Positions 44,566-57,525 of a stretch of 64,000 nucleotides of DNA are shown here, one piece after another. The DNA comes from Archegozetes longisetosus. Taxonomy: Eukaryota > Arthropoda > Arachnida > Sarcoptiformes > Trhypochthoniidae. The notes under the pieces were generated by a model that did not search any database, had not been told where the DNA came from, and was given only the letters and a program-made list of their open reading frames with translations. Where the stretch lies: contig JAEMBT020000005.1 of assembly GCA_018873245.2 (NCBI GenBank), positions 5,876,001-5,940,000 of the forward strand, given 5' to 3'. The number at the start of each line of letters is the position of its first letter. Position 1 is the stretch's first letter. A program made the translations under genes and the position numbers.

Positions 44566-47389
44566 TAACGCTAGTACTAAAATGCAATCAGATCGACTAC
44601 TGTCCAAAAATGGTTTATTTGTTTATCCAGAAATAATAGAGTTTAGGTTTAAGGATATAGAAAATGTTTTATTAGATTTACTATCCATAAATAAAGTTTA
44701 TGAACTAAGCATTGTGTATTCTCTAGTTTATAGCTTAATAGCAAAACTGATCCATCAAACAGATACTACGTATACCAGTTTATTGATTTGCTTTTATTTT
44801 TCAGTTTTCTCTCCCATTCATTCTACTCGAAAATAACCGTTTGTGCAGTCAATGCACTTAATTACAACCACTTTTCTGGGAATAAATTATTTCAGATTCA
44901 AGTTTGTAGTAAGAATTTTATAAGTAAGATGATCATATTTTATAGATAAGGTCATTTTTTCTCCAATAATCCAAATCATATAAAACGCTTTTTCAATTAA
45001 AGATCCAATAATTAAGAAAATGTTTCCTTTTTCACATTTAATTACAAGATAAATGTTTTTAATTAAAGTTAAACTTGAATCGAGAAAACAATTTCAAAAG
45101 AAATGTTCTTATTTTCTGTGCCTTTTCATAAAAAGAATTGCAATGAGTTGATTTACAGTAAACGTTAGGTGAACTTTCAAATAAATAGAGCTTTAAATAT
45201 ATTAATGTTATTATTGAGAGTAATTAAATGTTGTTTGGAGCACGTTATTTATCTTCAAAAGTATTCATTACTAAATGAAAAGATTATTATCTGTTTGAAT
45301 TGAAGCAATTTAGAAGTCTATTTAAATGAATTTGCATAGAATTGTTTGCTGATTTTCGTGACTAAGTCCAACAATCACGTTAATCTATGCCAATTGCGTT
45401 GTCATTTGTTTCCATATAATATTAATTAGTAATCTGAATACCAAAATTCATCAATACTAGAGCCAAATACGATAATTGAATAAATGAGAATTGAATTTAA
45501 GTTATTTTTTATATAAATTGCAGCTAAATTCAAATATAGGACAAATGTTTTTTCAGTAAATAACAAGTTCAATAATTAATTACCTCTATACGTTTGGTAT
45601 ATTTCCATAAATTTAAGGTCGATATAATGGTTTAGTATTTATAAATCGAGTGATACCATAGGAATCGCCTCCCATTCAATTGATTCACGAAGTACTATAT
45701 GAAAGAAATGAATCATTGTATAGAATATGAATAGAAGTCGAAGCACAGAAAATTGTCAAAAGTCGTGAAGCGCTCCACCCACATATTGATAGAAGTTATA
45801 GTGGATTATTTTATCACATAATTAAAATGTTTAATATGGATATAAAGAAGATAGAAAGAAATTTAGTTTGGGGCAGATAGAGATGAATAGAGCTTAGGGT
45901 TAGATGGATATAAATACAGTTGAATGCAGATATAAATACAGTTGAAAGTAGATAGACATAAATACAGTTTATATGGTTGTTCAACGAGTGCTCATGACCT
46001 TTCGTCCACACAAATAATTTAAGTCATCTAAAAGTGTATGATCTATTTCGAGTCCAAATACCTTAGAAAGTCGATTATCCTTGAAAATCGATCCTCCAAA
46101 TTATCTATATATTTATACTAGCCATCTTGATATTACCATAAATGTATTGAGTTTTCTTTTTTATTATTATATTTATTTTTATATATAACTCTTTGCAACC
46201 ATATTATTAGAATATTCATTCTGAATATTAAGTTCAATCTGTTTATAAATAAGTATTGTTTTCTGCATTGAAAATGGATTTAGAATTTATTGGGTGAAAA
46301 GACTTGTATTGGAGTAATTGGAATATTTAGGTACTGAAAATAAGATGTCTTATGCTCTATTAACTTTTACTGAAAGCAAACTAGAATATATTATGAGTTG
46401 GCTTTTGCTAAAATTAGTTTTTTTCTTATTTTAAGTATTCATCTAAACGTTAATAATGCCTTTTAGCTTATGAAAAACCTTCTTTCACATGTTTATCAAC
46501 TGCTTGTAATAATAGCTATTATTGTATTATAGCTCTCTTTGAATTAATCATAAACTCAAGTTTTCATTCATGTCAACTAAATTTTAGCTTTTATTAGCTA
46601 AATGTCTAATCAAAAGATTGATTCAGAAAATATGAATCCTCAAGCTTGATACCTAATAAATAGTGAAACATATTTTTATTTTTATTGCTTGAATGCTCCA
46701 ATTTTTGCACAAATGCTCGAAAGATGATACGCTCTTATACATTCGCTTCAGATTGTATTTTGAATTTAGGGGATTTTGTTTAAATCAAAAATTTGATCAA
46801 ATCGAAATTTAAATTCTCAAAGCTGCTATCCTTGGTTATCATAAATCAAATATGAGCCTTATTTCCTGCTTAGATTAAGGCAAAATAGATCTTTTCCTCA
46901 AACTTGCTTTTATGCATTGTCCTTAAATTAAATTTCAATAAAAATATTTCATATTTGAAAAACATTTTCATATTTATTACACTGGTTTTGGGTAAAACCA
47001 AATGCTCAAATCGAATTGTGTTATCAAATAAGAAAATATTATTACACTAAAATTGTTTATTCGTTAATTATTAATTTTATTGAGTTTATTCATGGTATCG
47101 ATTTGAAAATATTTGATATTTGAAACCTACTTACAATTAATTCGATCACATCTGCCATAATGCATTACAAAAACCTTATTCAATTGTATATAACAAGCTT
47201 TTCACACTTATTGCTTTAGGAGTGAGTTTTACTACAATCTAACAATTTGCAGTGTTAAAACTCGAACGTCTGCCACGAATCTGGTTGAATAAAAAAGTGG
47301 TTTTACCCTTATTTAATTTGCATCGAAGTGGATGGACTCGCATTACGAATTGCTTGAATCGTAGTCAAAACGAAAAATAAAGCAATCTT

Positions 47390-47568
47390 TTAGATAGCTG
47401 AAAAAATAATTTTTAGGTAGCTAAAATAAAAAATCTGGAATAGCTTAAATAAAAAATTTTAGTTAGCTCAAATAAAAAATTTGAGATAGCTTAAACAAAA
47501 ATTTGAGATAGCTCAAATAAAAAATTTGATATAGCTCAAACATAAATTTTAGATAGCTCAAATAACAA
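47390..47568. repeat. Tandem repeat of about 26 bp (GATAGCTCAAATAAAAAATTT)
   Basis: Seven imperfect units share ATAGCTCAAATAAAAAATTT, with small length differences. Homogeneity increases toward the middle of the array. Confidence 0.85.
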
Positions 47569-48172
47569 TTCAAGCCTTTAATGAGTGATTAGTATTTGAG
47601 TTTGTTTAAGACTTTTACTTCTAAAAATAACGCTGCTATTATTTGATAAACAAATGCTAAATGCATTATTGAATTACACAATTCTATCAGTAACTGTTAA
47701 TTGAGGTCATTCTGGTCACACTTTGATTGCTGATTGTTGTGTTTGAGCAAAATCAACTTTGAAGGCATGAGAAAACAAGATTGAATTTCAACCTGACTTA
47801 AGCCCTTCTTGTTTTTCACTCAATCCCAGTATTCGTGCTAATCTTTAAAATAAGGTTAATCTTGGAATATTGACTCAAATTCAAAATAGTATGTAATGCC
47901 ATAACACTAACAATGATTTGTTGACTCACTTATAATTTACTCATTTCTCTGAAGCCGATTTTCGGAAATATCATTAAAGAAAAGAAGTAGTTTTAGACAT
48001 TTTCTCATAATCATTGATTATGATGCCAGCTGTTTATGAGGTTTAAGACTTGAATCTAGGGGCTGAGTACTATTGCTGGAAATTGAAGCTGAAAAGCCAA
48101 GAAACCTAACCGAGCATTCCGTCATGGCGCATCTCTCAGACAATTATGCGCAAGTCAAACACCAGACAAAAA

Positions 48173-48232
48173 ACTCAAAAACAAATATCTACAATTAAAA
48201 AACTCAAAAACAAACATCTACAATTAAACTTT
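48173..48232. repeat. Two-copy direct repeat of about 28 bp
   Basis: AAACTCAAAAACAAATATCT followed by ACAATTA occurs twice in tandem with a single change (AAATATC versus AAACATC). Confidence 0.85.
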
Positions 48233-50047
48233 CAAACTTGAACGGCAAAAAACATTTTAACCTTACGCTTAGATAACCTAATTTAGTGTATAGCTTTGCG
48301 ATATCTTATTTTTTCCAATCGTTTTAAATAATTCAGTCAACTCTAACTATTGAGATACAGAAAATGTTTTCTTTCTAATCGAGTAGTTTGAGTTTTTTGT
48401 GGCCACATTGCAATTACTTGATGTCATTCATTCTCATAATAGAAAAAATGATTGATAGTGTTTGATATATAAAATGTGAAATATAGTCGTATACGCATTG
48501 AATAACAAATTGAGTCCATTCTACATCTGACTCTTTCTTTATGTTCATCTAATTTAACATTTCTATTGAGATGAAAGCTTACTTTCATTTATTTTAATAA
48601 ATTGCATTATTCCCTAATCACTACAGAATATAAAGTTTAACTATATTTATATGTTGTCAGTTGACAGTAAGTTAACAGGTTTTTTATGACAAGCAAACAT
48701 TAGTTTATCAATGAGATAAAGTGCAATGCCAGTTATTTTTATTCACTTTGATTCCTGATTTACCTTTGTCTGCATCTTACTCCATACTTCTAACTATTTT
48801 CTAGATAATCTATTCATTCTTCAAAATAGCCTCCAAACTCATATTATCACTTTTTACAACTGGTCTAAACATTGCATTTAAACTATAGAAATCGTTTTAA
48901 TTGAACGCCTCAAACTTGACTTCATTTATTCAATTATAAATATAAACACACATATGTATGGTATCTATTTCTAGACGAAATCACTTTCTTCGTATCCATT
49001 GTTGATATTGATTTTGGTTTTCATCATAAATTGTCTAAATAAAGCCCAATCGCAACATTAGATTGTGTTGCGAAATATTTTCCTTTGTTCACACAAATTT
49101 TGGTCCTATTTGAACATTTGATGAGCAAATCCAATAGAACCATAGCTGAATACCTTAAGGCTAGTCATATAGTCCTATCTTTAATTGCAACAGCATAAGT
49201 GATAGGACTTTATGGCAGTTCGGACACGATACGCCATGGCAAATGTGACAAAATCACTGTTCGCAATTTATTTGACAGAGTCAGCACACACTTGGATTAG
49301 TGGTGCCGTAAAATATAGGTTTGGTTTCTTCACTAGTGTCACATATTATGTCGTCTGATCTGCTTTTATATTTGTCCTACTCTTGTTTAATTCTCATTTT
49401 CACTTTTCATATTTGATTATCTGTTATCTGCAATTCGATCGTAATCTATCTGTAATTTATAGATCTTTTTGGAAGACAAATAGCATTTAGTATGAAAATA
49501 TTTAGTATCAAATTAATATAAGAGTGAGATTTCAATTTAGAAACAGATACCACCTAAATGAAGATGTTACGTATCAATTTAGTACTAAAGGGATATATAA
49601 TTCGTATGGTATTTAATGTATTTGAAATTAAAGTCTCATACTTTAGTTGTTTTTATTATGAATTTATTGAGTTGAATGATAAGAATGTTAAAACTGCTAA
49701 GTAATTCTGAGACAGTAGTTTAGAGATTAGGTTTTAGAAGCCGCTGGAATTTGTTTGCTCATCAAAAGATCAACGTGGAGAGCAATTGATGAAAAGTGAG
49801 ATATGAAATCACTTTATAATCAAGTTCTAAACTATAACTTTGAAATGTGCTTTGAAAAGCTATTCCTATCACTTTAGTGTATGTTCTACTACATGTTGTG
49901 CCTGTTGTGCCTCGAGCAAATAATAAGATAATTTATAAATTTACTATCTATTTAAAGTCTTCTATATTTGCGAAAAGTCGCTAAATCTGAGGATTTCTAA
50001 TCTTATTACTTGTTAAACCCCTCAAAACATAGCAAGCTAGTATAGTA

Positions 50048-50263
50048 CACTTCAAAGCTTAATGATCCTGATAACAACAAGAAAGACTGTTGCTATGTCA
50101 ACCTTGCCATGTCATACATATGATTTTGTTGACAAATTTGATTTGAAATTTGCTTTGACTACTACATTGAATATTGAGTATATTTGTTTGTTAATATCTT
50201 CTATATTATGGTGAGATGGAAAGCATGATTTCTAGTTGCTATCAATAATTATTAAGTTTTGAG
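50048..50263. mobile_element. Family A MITE, copy in the CCDC88 upstream region
   Basis: The left end CACTTCAAAGCTTAATGATC follows a TA, and the right end is ATAATTATTAAGTTTTGAG. It has the inner motifs TGTTGCTATGTCAACCTTGC and GAGATGGAAAGCATGA shared with the copy at 14813. It is about 216 bp and non-coding. Confidence 0.6.
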
Positions 50264-51242
50264 TTTAGAGTTGAGCATGAAAGTACTCTTACTAAAGCTT
50301 AATCTTAATCTACATCTAATAAGTTTATTTGGGATGAGAGTATAAAACGAAAAAAGATTAGTTGGAAATTGTGAGATTGTTATCAGAATTATTTATCTGT
50401 TTTGTTTCTGTGTTAGTAATTAATCTTACCACGTTATCAACACAAATACATAACAAACTTTCAATTCAACTCTTAGGGAAAACATTTAAGTAAAACAACT
50501 TAAGAAAAATTATTTTAAATTCCGTATAATATATAATCTCATTATCTTTTAATTAAGGATTTAATTGAGAGTTTCACAACTTATTTGATGAAATATTTGC
50601 TAAACAATAGGCTTAGAAAAATATTCAGTTTAATTAAACTAATGGAGAGAATAAGAAGAAAATTAGGAATAAATAGTTCCTTATTATTGTTTTGTCAATA
50701 TTGGCGTTTGTCAGTTATAATGTTTGAGATGATAATGATTATTCTGAAGAGTTTGTTTGTAGAGACCTGTATAATATGTTTTTGATTGTCAGTTCCACTC
50801 TGTTATTATTATTCCATTTTAAATCTCACTCTCTTTTCAATGTCACTTCAGTCTCAACAAACTTTACTATTTTATCATCTTATCACGGAATATAAGATCA
50901 TCTTAAATTGCGATCATTCTAATTTGCCGAGTACTTAAGGAATATTGAAAGTTAAGTTGAAAATAAGGTATGATTGTCGGAATACTTAAGGTATATTTGG
51001 ACAATAAGAGCGATTGAGTTATACGGGTCTAACAAAAGTTATTGTCAAACTCAAAATGATATCATATCTTATAAAAAACAAATTTCAGTTGTGGAAAAAT
51101 AAAATTAGGATAAAGTGCAATAACACTTATATAAAAGTTGGTTCGATAAGAATCTATTATTTGAGGAAGAATTTATTTTTAATTCAGTTCAATGCATCAA
51201 ATATAACAAGTGAAATGTCGACGTCGTATGTCTGATCAGATA

Positions 51243-51364
51243 CAGTTCAACCTATTCAACATGTAGTTAAGCTGTTTTAGAAAAGAAAAAATTAGCTTTA
51301 ATTCTTATCAATTATTTGTGTTTTTAAAGAAGGATTTCACGTTCAATACAGAAAGATTTCACTG
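51243..51364. mobile_element. CAGTTCAACCT-type MITE
   Basis: This 122-bp element is flanked by TA, with left end CAGTTCAACCTATTCAACAT and right end GAAAGATTTCACTG. Its left half shares a TAGTTAAGC block with the element at 40623-40740. Confidence 0.5.
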
Positions 51365-53226
51365 TAGCTATATGTTCAAAATAGAAAGGTTTTACTAGAG
51401 CTCATCCCATCTTTATTCATATGCTATGCTTTCAATTTATTCAGAGTTCATATTGTCAAATGGCTACAAATAACTACATGTCAAACACACTCTGAATATT
51501 GATTTGACAGATCTTTTTGTCGTACACACGATTAGGAGGATCTCTAAAAACGTTTTTATGCATTGTTTTATGCTCAGTCAAAGATAACAATCGGAAACTA
51601 TTTCAAACTAAAATAATGTATTTTAGTTTTGATTTGTCAGTTTAGACCTGAAAATCCGAGCCCATTATAGAGCTAATGATTTGAGAAGAATAAGATAAAC
51701 TCCTATACAGTATAATTTGGAGTATAATTTGGAGTATAATATGGTAGATAAAGGAATTTGTTCATTCTATTCAATCGTACCTTAGTTTAAGACTAAAATA
51801 AATGCTATCTGAAAAATTTGTTGCCATCATACCAACAATATAATTGGTGATAGTGCCCACTAAATAATGCAAAAATGCCATTTTAACCAAGTAATTGTTC
51901 AGTTAAGGTATTATGTCTGTGAAAAAATGGCTAAAGTGTCGTTTAACTAAATTGCTTTTGAATGTTGGAACCAGGAAATAAATAATCGCGCTCTAGCTTA
52001 CTATTGCTTAATGGCAGACCATCAGATCATCACAGTCTGTCAAATTTACACTTTTCCTCATATAACTCCTATTCTATACCAATATTATATGATATTTTAT
52101 CTTTCATTTATTAGCTCTTCTAATTTTAACTTTTTTCCCCATCTCTATCTCACCTAACTCTTGATTCCTCAATTTAGTTAATTACCGCATATGTTTTGAT
52201 CATTCAATTTTGGAACAAAGTGAGGAAAAAACAATTCCAACTCATAGTTATCTAAAATGGCAATCTATTTGTTAGTATGAAATTAAGTTTATATTATATA
52301 TTTTGAAGGACTCATAAGAACGTGCGTTCGCATTGATAGCTTATATGAATAAATATAAATACAATTAAACTGAATAAATTATCAGCAAAACTAGTTGAAA
52401 TTCAATATTTTTGAAGTTTTCACACTCAAATCGAAATATATATGTCAAAAAACTCAATTTTATATTACAGATATAAAGCTAACCTCAACATTAAGGTCAA
52501 TCATAATACTAGTAATGATTGAGATTATGAGAGATCAAAAGCTTAACTTAAACTGTTATAATCCCTAATTTGCGTTTGAATACTCTTCAAACTGATACCT
52601 TCAAAATACTTCTTTTATTATACAAATAGACTTTTCTCAAAATGATGGGCTTAAATGACTGAACATTTTAGTCTGATCAGTACACCAATAATGAGGTCCA
52701 AAAAGTATAACTAATCTATCCCATAAGGTTGAAAATGATCTTATTGAAGACCTATTGAAAAGTTGAAACTACTATACTCGAGTTAATATTGATTTTGTTG
52801 AGCAAATTTTCACTTTCGTGCAGTCACATATTGTTGAACTAGTTTTTAGTAACTTACCAGTTTGTCAATTTTGACAAATATCCCACAACAAACTACACTT
52901 GTAACAAGTTTTTTAACTAAATTTTGTTTTGTTTTAAACTTTTCAGTTATTTGTTTAATGTTGTAATATTGAATGAAAATGTGAGACTTTGGTTGTGGTA
53001 CTATTATTTGAATAAGAAGTCATATAATGAAGACTTAGTTGATGGCAACATTATTAACAGTTGTTTATTTTAGTGGAGAGTAATTAATCACTTTTTCTAG
53101 GACAAATTGGGCTTAACGTTTTTGGGAAATAATTGCATAAAATGAACATCAATATTAAACATAGGCAAACACTTGTCCTAAACGTAATTTGCATTGCCTT
53201 GCCATTAACTGCTTTATTTCATTCAT

Positions 53227-53312
53227 AACGGAAGCAATTCTGAGTCTACTCTCTATCTAAACTAATTCTGTTCCTAACGGAAGCAATTGTGAATCTGTCC
53301 AAGCTAATTCTG
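53227..53312. repeat. Two-copy direct repeat of about 45 bp
   Basis: TAACGGAAGCAATTCTGAGT ... CTAATTCTGTT is followed by a second, slightly shorter copy starting TAACGGAAGCAATTGTGAAT. Confidence 0.8.
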
Positions 53313-53604
53313 TTAAACATTTATCCCTTTATAATAAGAATCGTTTGATATTCCAATCAGTGAACACTTATTATTTATTTATAGCTTACGAGTAAATAGA
53401 AAGGAAACTTATTTTTCTCATATTTTTAATAGTTGTGAAAATAATTTATGGCTTCCTTAATTAATATAATAAATTATTGAACAGCTTCGTCAACGCTCTA
53501 GTCGTTAGTAATGTGACATATACTTAGTCTTATTTCTAGACTAAGTCACATCTAACTGAAAGCTACAACACCCTAAATAAGAACTCATAAAATCGTCTAA
53601 ATCA

Positions 53605-53608
<4 letters not shown>

Positions 53609-53668
<60 letters not shown>
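53609..53668. repeat. (CT)n microsatellite
   Basis: About 30 uninterrupted CT dinucleotides, the longest simple repeat in the window. Confidence 0.97.
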
Positions 53669-53670
<2 letters not shown>

Positions 53671-54675
53671 ATTACTTGCTAGCACATTAATTTCAATCCA
53701 GTTGAAATCACTTGAAATTTTCTCTGTTATACTCGACAATCATCTATTTTTCAACTTCTCTACTTTTAAGTTCTTTAAACCCTTAGACTAGTTGAGAGCT
53801 CTGTCTTAATAATTGTTGAGATGTAAAATTTTTAATATTTTAGATAGTATGACCAATTAAATAGTATAATTGCAGGATATTCTTTGTTCGTATTTACGGG
53901 TCATACTTTGTATTTCATACAACCATTGCGTGAATCATTAACATGAATACTTGGAAATAGTAGTGAAGGCAGACCACAATATTCAAGTTTTTTATTCTAT
54001 TATTCAGCTCATATATACTTTCAATTAGAGTTATGATTATGGTCACGATGAAAGTAACTGAAAACTTTTCAATTTTTAGCAATATTCCTAAACCACTTAG
54101 CCTAATGATGTCAAATCGATATTCAAATATGTATTAAAGTAATAATAATCTTTATTGCGAAGCTTTTGGTTCAGTTAATACCTCAAGTGACATAAAGCAT
54201 GCAATTGTTTTGTTTCAGTAATTTTTACATTTACGTCAAGTGGAAATAGAAAAAAATTGGATTAATTCAGGGGATATTTATAGTATTGTTAAAAAAAGAG
54301 GTATAAAAAGGTACATAAAAAGGAACATAAAAAGAGATAAAGTGATAGACTAGGGATATGGCATTGATAAGCAGAGATGATTTGGCAATAGATATCATAA
54401 GTGGTGGTGGGAAGGATGAATGGATAGAGATAAAAACGTGATGGTTTTTCCTTGGGCTGGTAAACAGCTGGAAACAGCGTGACTTAGTATAGAAGAAACA
54501 GTTCGATTGATTTTTCCGCTTCAGTAATACAACATAAAGAACGGGTGTGTTTAATACACATTATACACACTATCCTGCCCCTGTTTTGTTTGCCAATTCA
54601 AACAATCGCTGTTTAATTAATAATACCAGTCCCTATAGTTTCTATTACTCTCCAGTACCATTCCCTATAGTTCTC

Positions 54676-54733
54676 AGTCCTCTCCGACTCTCTCAGTCCT
54701 CTCCTACTCTCTCAGTCCTCTCCGGCTCTCTCC
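54676..54733. repeat. Three-copy 19-20-bp minisatellite
   Basis: The unit AGTCCTCTCCGACTCTCTC is repeated three times with changes at one position (CGAC, CTAC, CGGC). Confidence 0.9.
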
Positions 54734-57525
54734 CATTGCTTTCCAACCATCAGGAAATGCGTCACTCTTTTACTGGCTCTTTGGCTATTTTTACCAATTT
54801 GTTCTACTGATTGAAACTCAGACAGCATTCAAATTTGAACATACTGAAGGTTTTGGTTGAATTAATTCATGAAATTTTGCAAAATCTATCGACTAGTTAC
54901 CAATACATAGAGATGAGGCACTCCCACTGGTTCCAAAGTAGTTGTTTTCAGCCATTTTTTATTCGGTGGTTCCATCACAAAGGTATCCATGGAAGCCATT
55001 CCTGTGAAAATTCATTGAAAATATCTCTGAAAAGCTGTTGAAGGGCCAGTGGTCAAAAGGATTATAGTGAAAGCATTGTAAAAATCTGAAAAGTATTTTC
55101 AATTATTTCGATAGAATCTTTGAGAAAAGCAGCTTAACTATCAAAAATGCAACTGAGAGTTGCTTAGCACTGACAACCAATATTTTTGTGAGTTGAAAAT
55201 ATCAAGCTAAACCACGATTACTGATTCTGTCAGTCTAAACCAAGTATCTGGAGAATATTGCATTTGAACTTAATTACTATTGTCACAGTTTTTTACAGAG
55301 AAAATTATTTAGTGATATAACTGAAAGAGTAAATGAATAATAATGGTTACTGTTTCAGACTATCATATTATAAGCAGTATAATGCTAGTGATTTATAATG
55401 TAATTTGAACATGTTTGCATCAACATAAATATTGTCTGTTACAATATAAATGTTCATGGCCTCAATTATGGCTACTTTACTCCTATTAAATATCACGATT
55501 AAACATACAAAACTAATCACACCTAATTATTTGAACTAATGCTTTTTAGTTCATTTAATACTGTATTTCATCTCTAGATTGAACATGTTTTTTTTCCTAA
55601 AATTTCGATATTTATTTTGAATATCAGCATTTTTTTCATGACAATGCATAAAGCAACTTTTCTCTCTTGGACTAAATCCTTTAGTTGTAGTTCAAAAGAG
55701 TCTTAACTTTGAAGAGTTTCATCAAACAATGTTAGGTTAAACATGCAATTTTTGTTCAAACGTAGTTCAAATTGGACTCTTAGTTTGTTAACTGGAAATT
55801 GGGAGCAATGATTAAAGAAGAAATCAAACTGAATTTCTCCTAAATTTACTATAATTTGATCAATTAGTTGACAACTGAATGGTTGCATCCATACAATAGT
55901 ATCTAACAGACCTATAGAGAAGAATAGTTAGAAATTAGTGGATCATCTTTAACTTATACACCAATGATTTGTAGAATTATATGCAATGTCACACTTTCTA
56001 TCAATCAATTTACTCCGATTGAGATTATGAGGAATAACGATTCAGTACTTGTACAGATTAATATTTCAGCTCCTTTTACGTAATTCTATAGATGCCAAAT
56101 TCATTGTCAAACATGCATTACTAATACTAATTCAATTGGAAAGCTTAAGGTATTTGCAAATAGAGTTAGAAATAGGAGAGCCGTTGTAAAGCATAAAACA
56201 AATAAATTAAAGGCTGTATCTTTGTAATTGAAAGAATGATTATTGTCATGTGTACACGTTGTAGATTATACTATTGGGCTCAGGGTAAACAATACTCGTG
56301 TGTATTGAGGTAATTGAGTTTATTTCACGTAAATACCATGAAAATTGCACCCTTTCAATCAATTTTATACATGAATGACTTAATCAAACAAATTTAAGTT
56401 CGTTTATAACCTAATAAGTTAGTTAGGTTAGGCTCGTGCTCGAGAAGTACTAAAGAGTAAAAAATGACTAACTGCTCCTTTACCTCTTAATACTTATCGC
56501 ATACCTATTGAATACTTGAAGCAGGTAAACGTCTTAAACAAATTTGGCATTAAGAGTCTCTCCTTACTTATTAATACTTATTGCATGCTAAAATAAGTAA
56601 TGTCTTAAACAAATTTAACATTAATCATTAAATTGGAATGCATAATAAGAGTGTACAACTAAATGACCAAAATAAGTGATCAGTGAACATGTTGATCATT
56701 TATAATTTATCATACGACTTATTAATAATTTATCATAACAGGCAAAGGTAGACCGTGTTTTGATTTTTCTTATGTTTCTCAATGGAAATATTAATTAGGT
56801 ATGAGATAGTTTCATTATGACCTGCATAGTAAGTAATTGGTCTCACTATTTTAACTTACTCATTTTGACTTACTAATTCCACTCTGTCCAGCTCCTTGCT
56901 TAACATTTTTAATAATTTCGTATACTTATTATCGGTACTTCAATTGATTCTTATCATTTTGATTGAATAATCTTCTTCTAAAATCTAATTATTCATTCTT
57001 ATCGTTCACACCAGATTTTCTAATATTATATGTATTAAACTTTAATATACGCGATCATTAATCAAAATTTGCCAAAAACTTAAACTTTAAGTTCTCTAAG
57101 GGTTCGTATTTGTTTGAGTTTACTTTAAATATTTTTCTCATCAATAACTTAGAGACGTTAACTGAAAATATGTATTTTATTCTCAATTGCATATTAGCTA
57201 AGTTTAGTTTGACTGAAATTTATGTGATTTTCAATGTATTAAAATTTGGTAGCATTTGATAGAGGAATCCGGCGTCTTATTTGCGACTGTTTGAAGTGAT
57301 TAAAGCGGATCTGTTTAATATTAAAGAAGTTGCTAAGAAATTTAAATATGGAGATAATAAAATAATTGCAAATTATACGTAAATAATACTAAAAATATGG
57401 TGCATGAAATCCTGTAACTAAAATTAACATGTTAGATAAAATACTGATAGTATAAATTAACATAACTTTATACCTAATGTTTAATGTCGAGTCAATAAAT
57501 TTGGAATCATTTTTCTCTGATATAG

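Larger units (their letters stand above)
44566..57525. other. About 13 kb without a recognisable exon
   Basis: I found no conserved coding exon on either strand. It contains several repeats and miniature elements (listed separately). The CCDC88 gene that follows lacks its first coding exon in the visible sequence, so much of this stretch may be its promoter and first intron. The short frames at 44582, 50585, 51014 and 54547 have AT- or repeat-driven composition. Confidence 0.5.
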
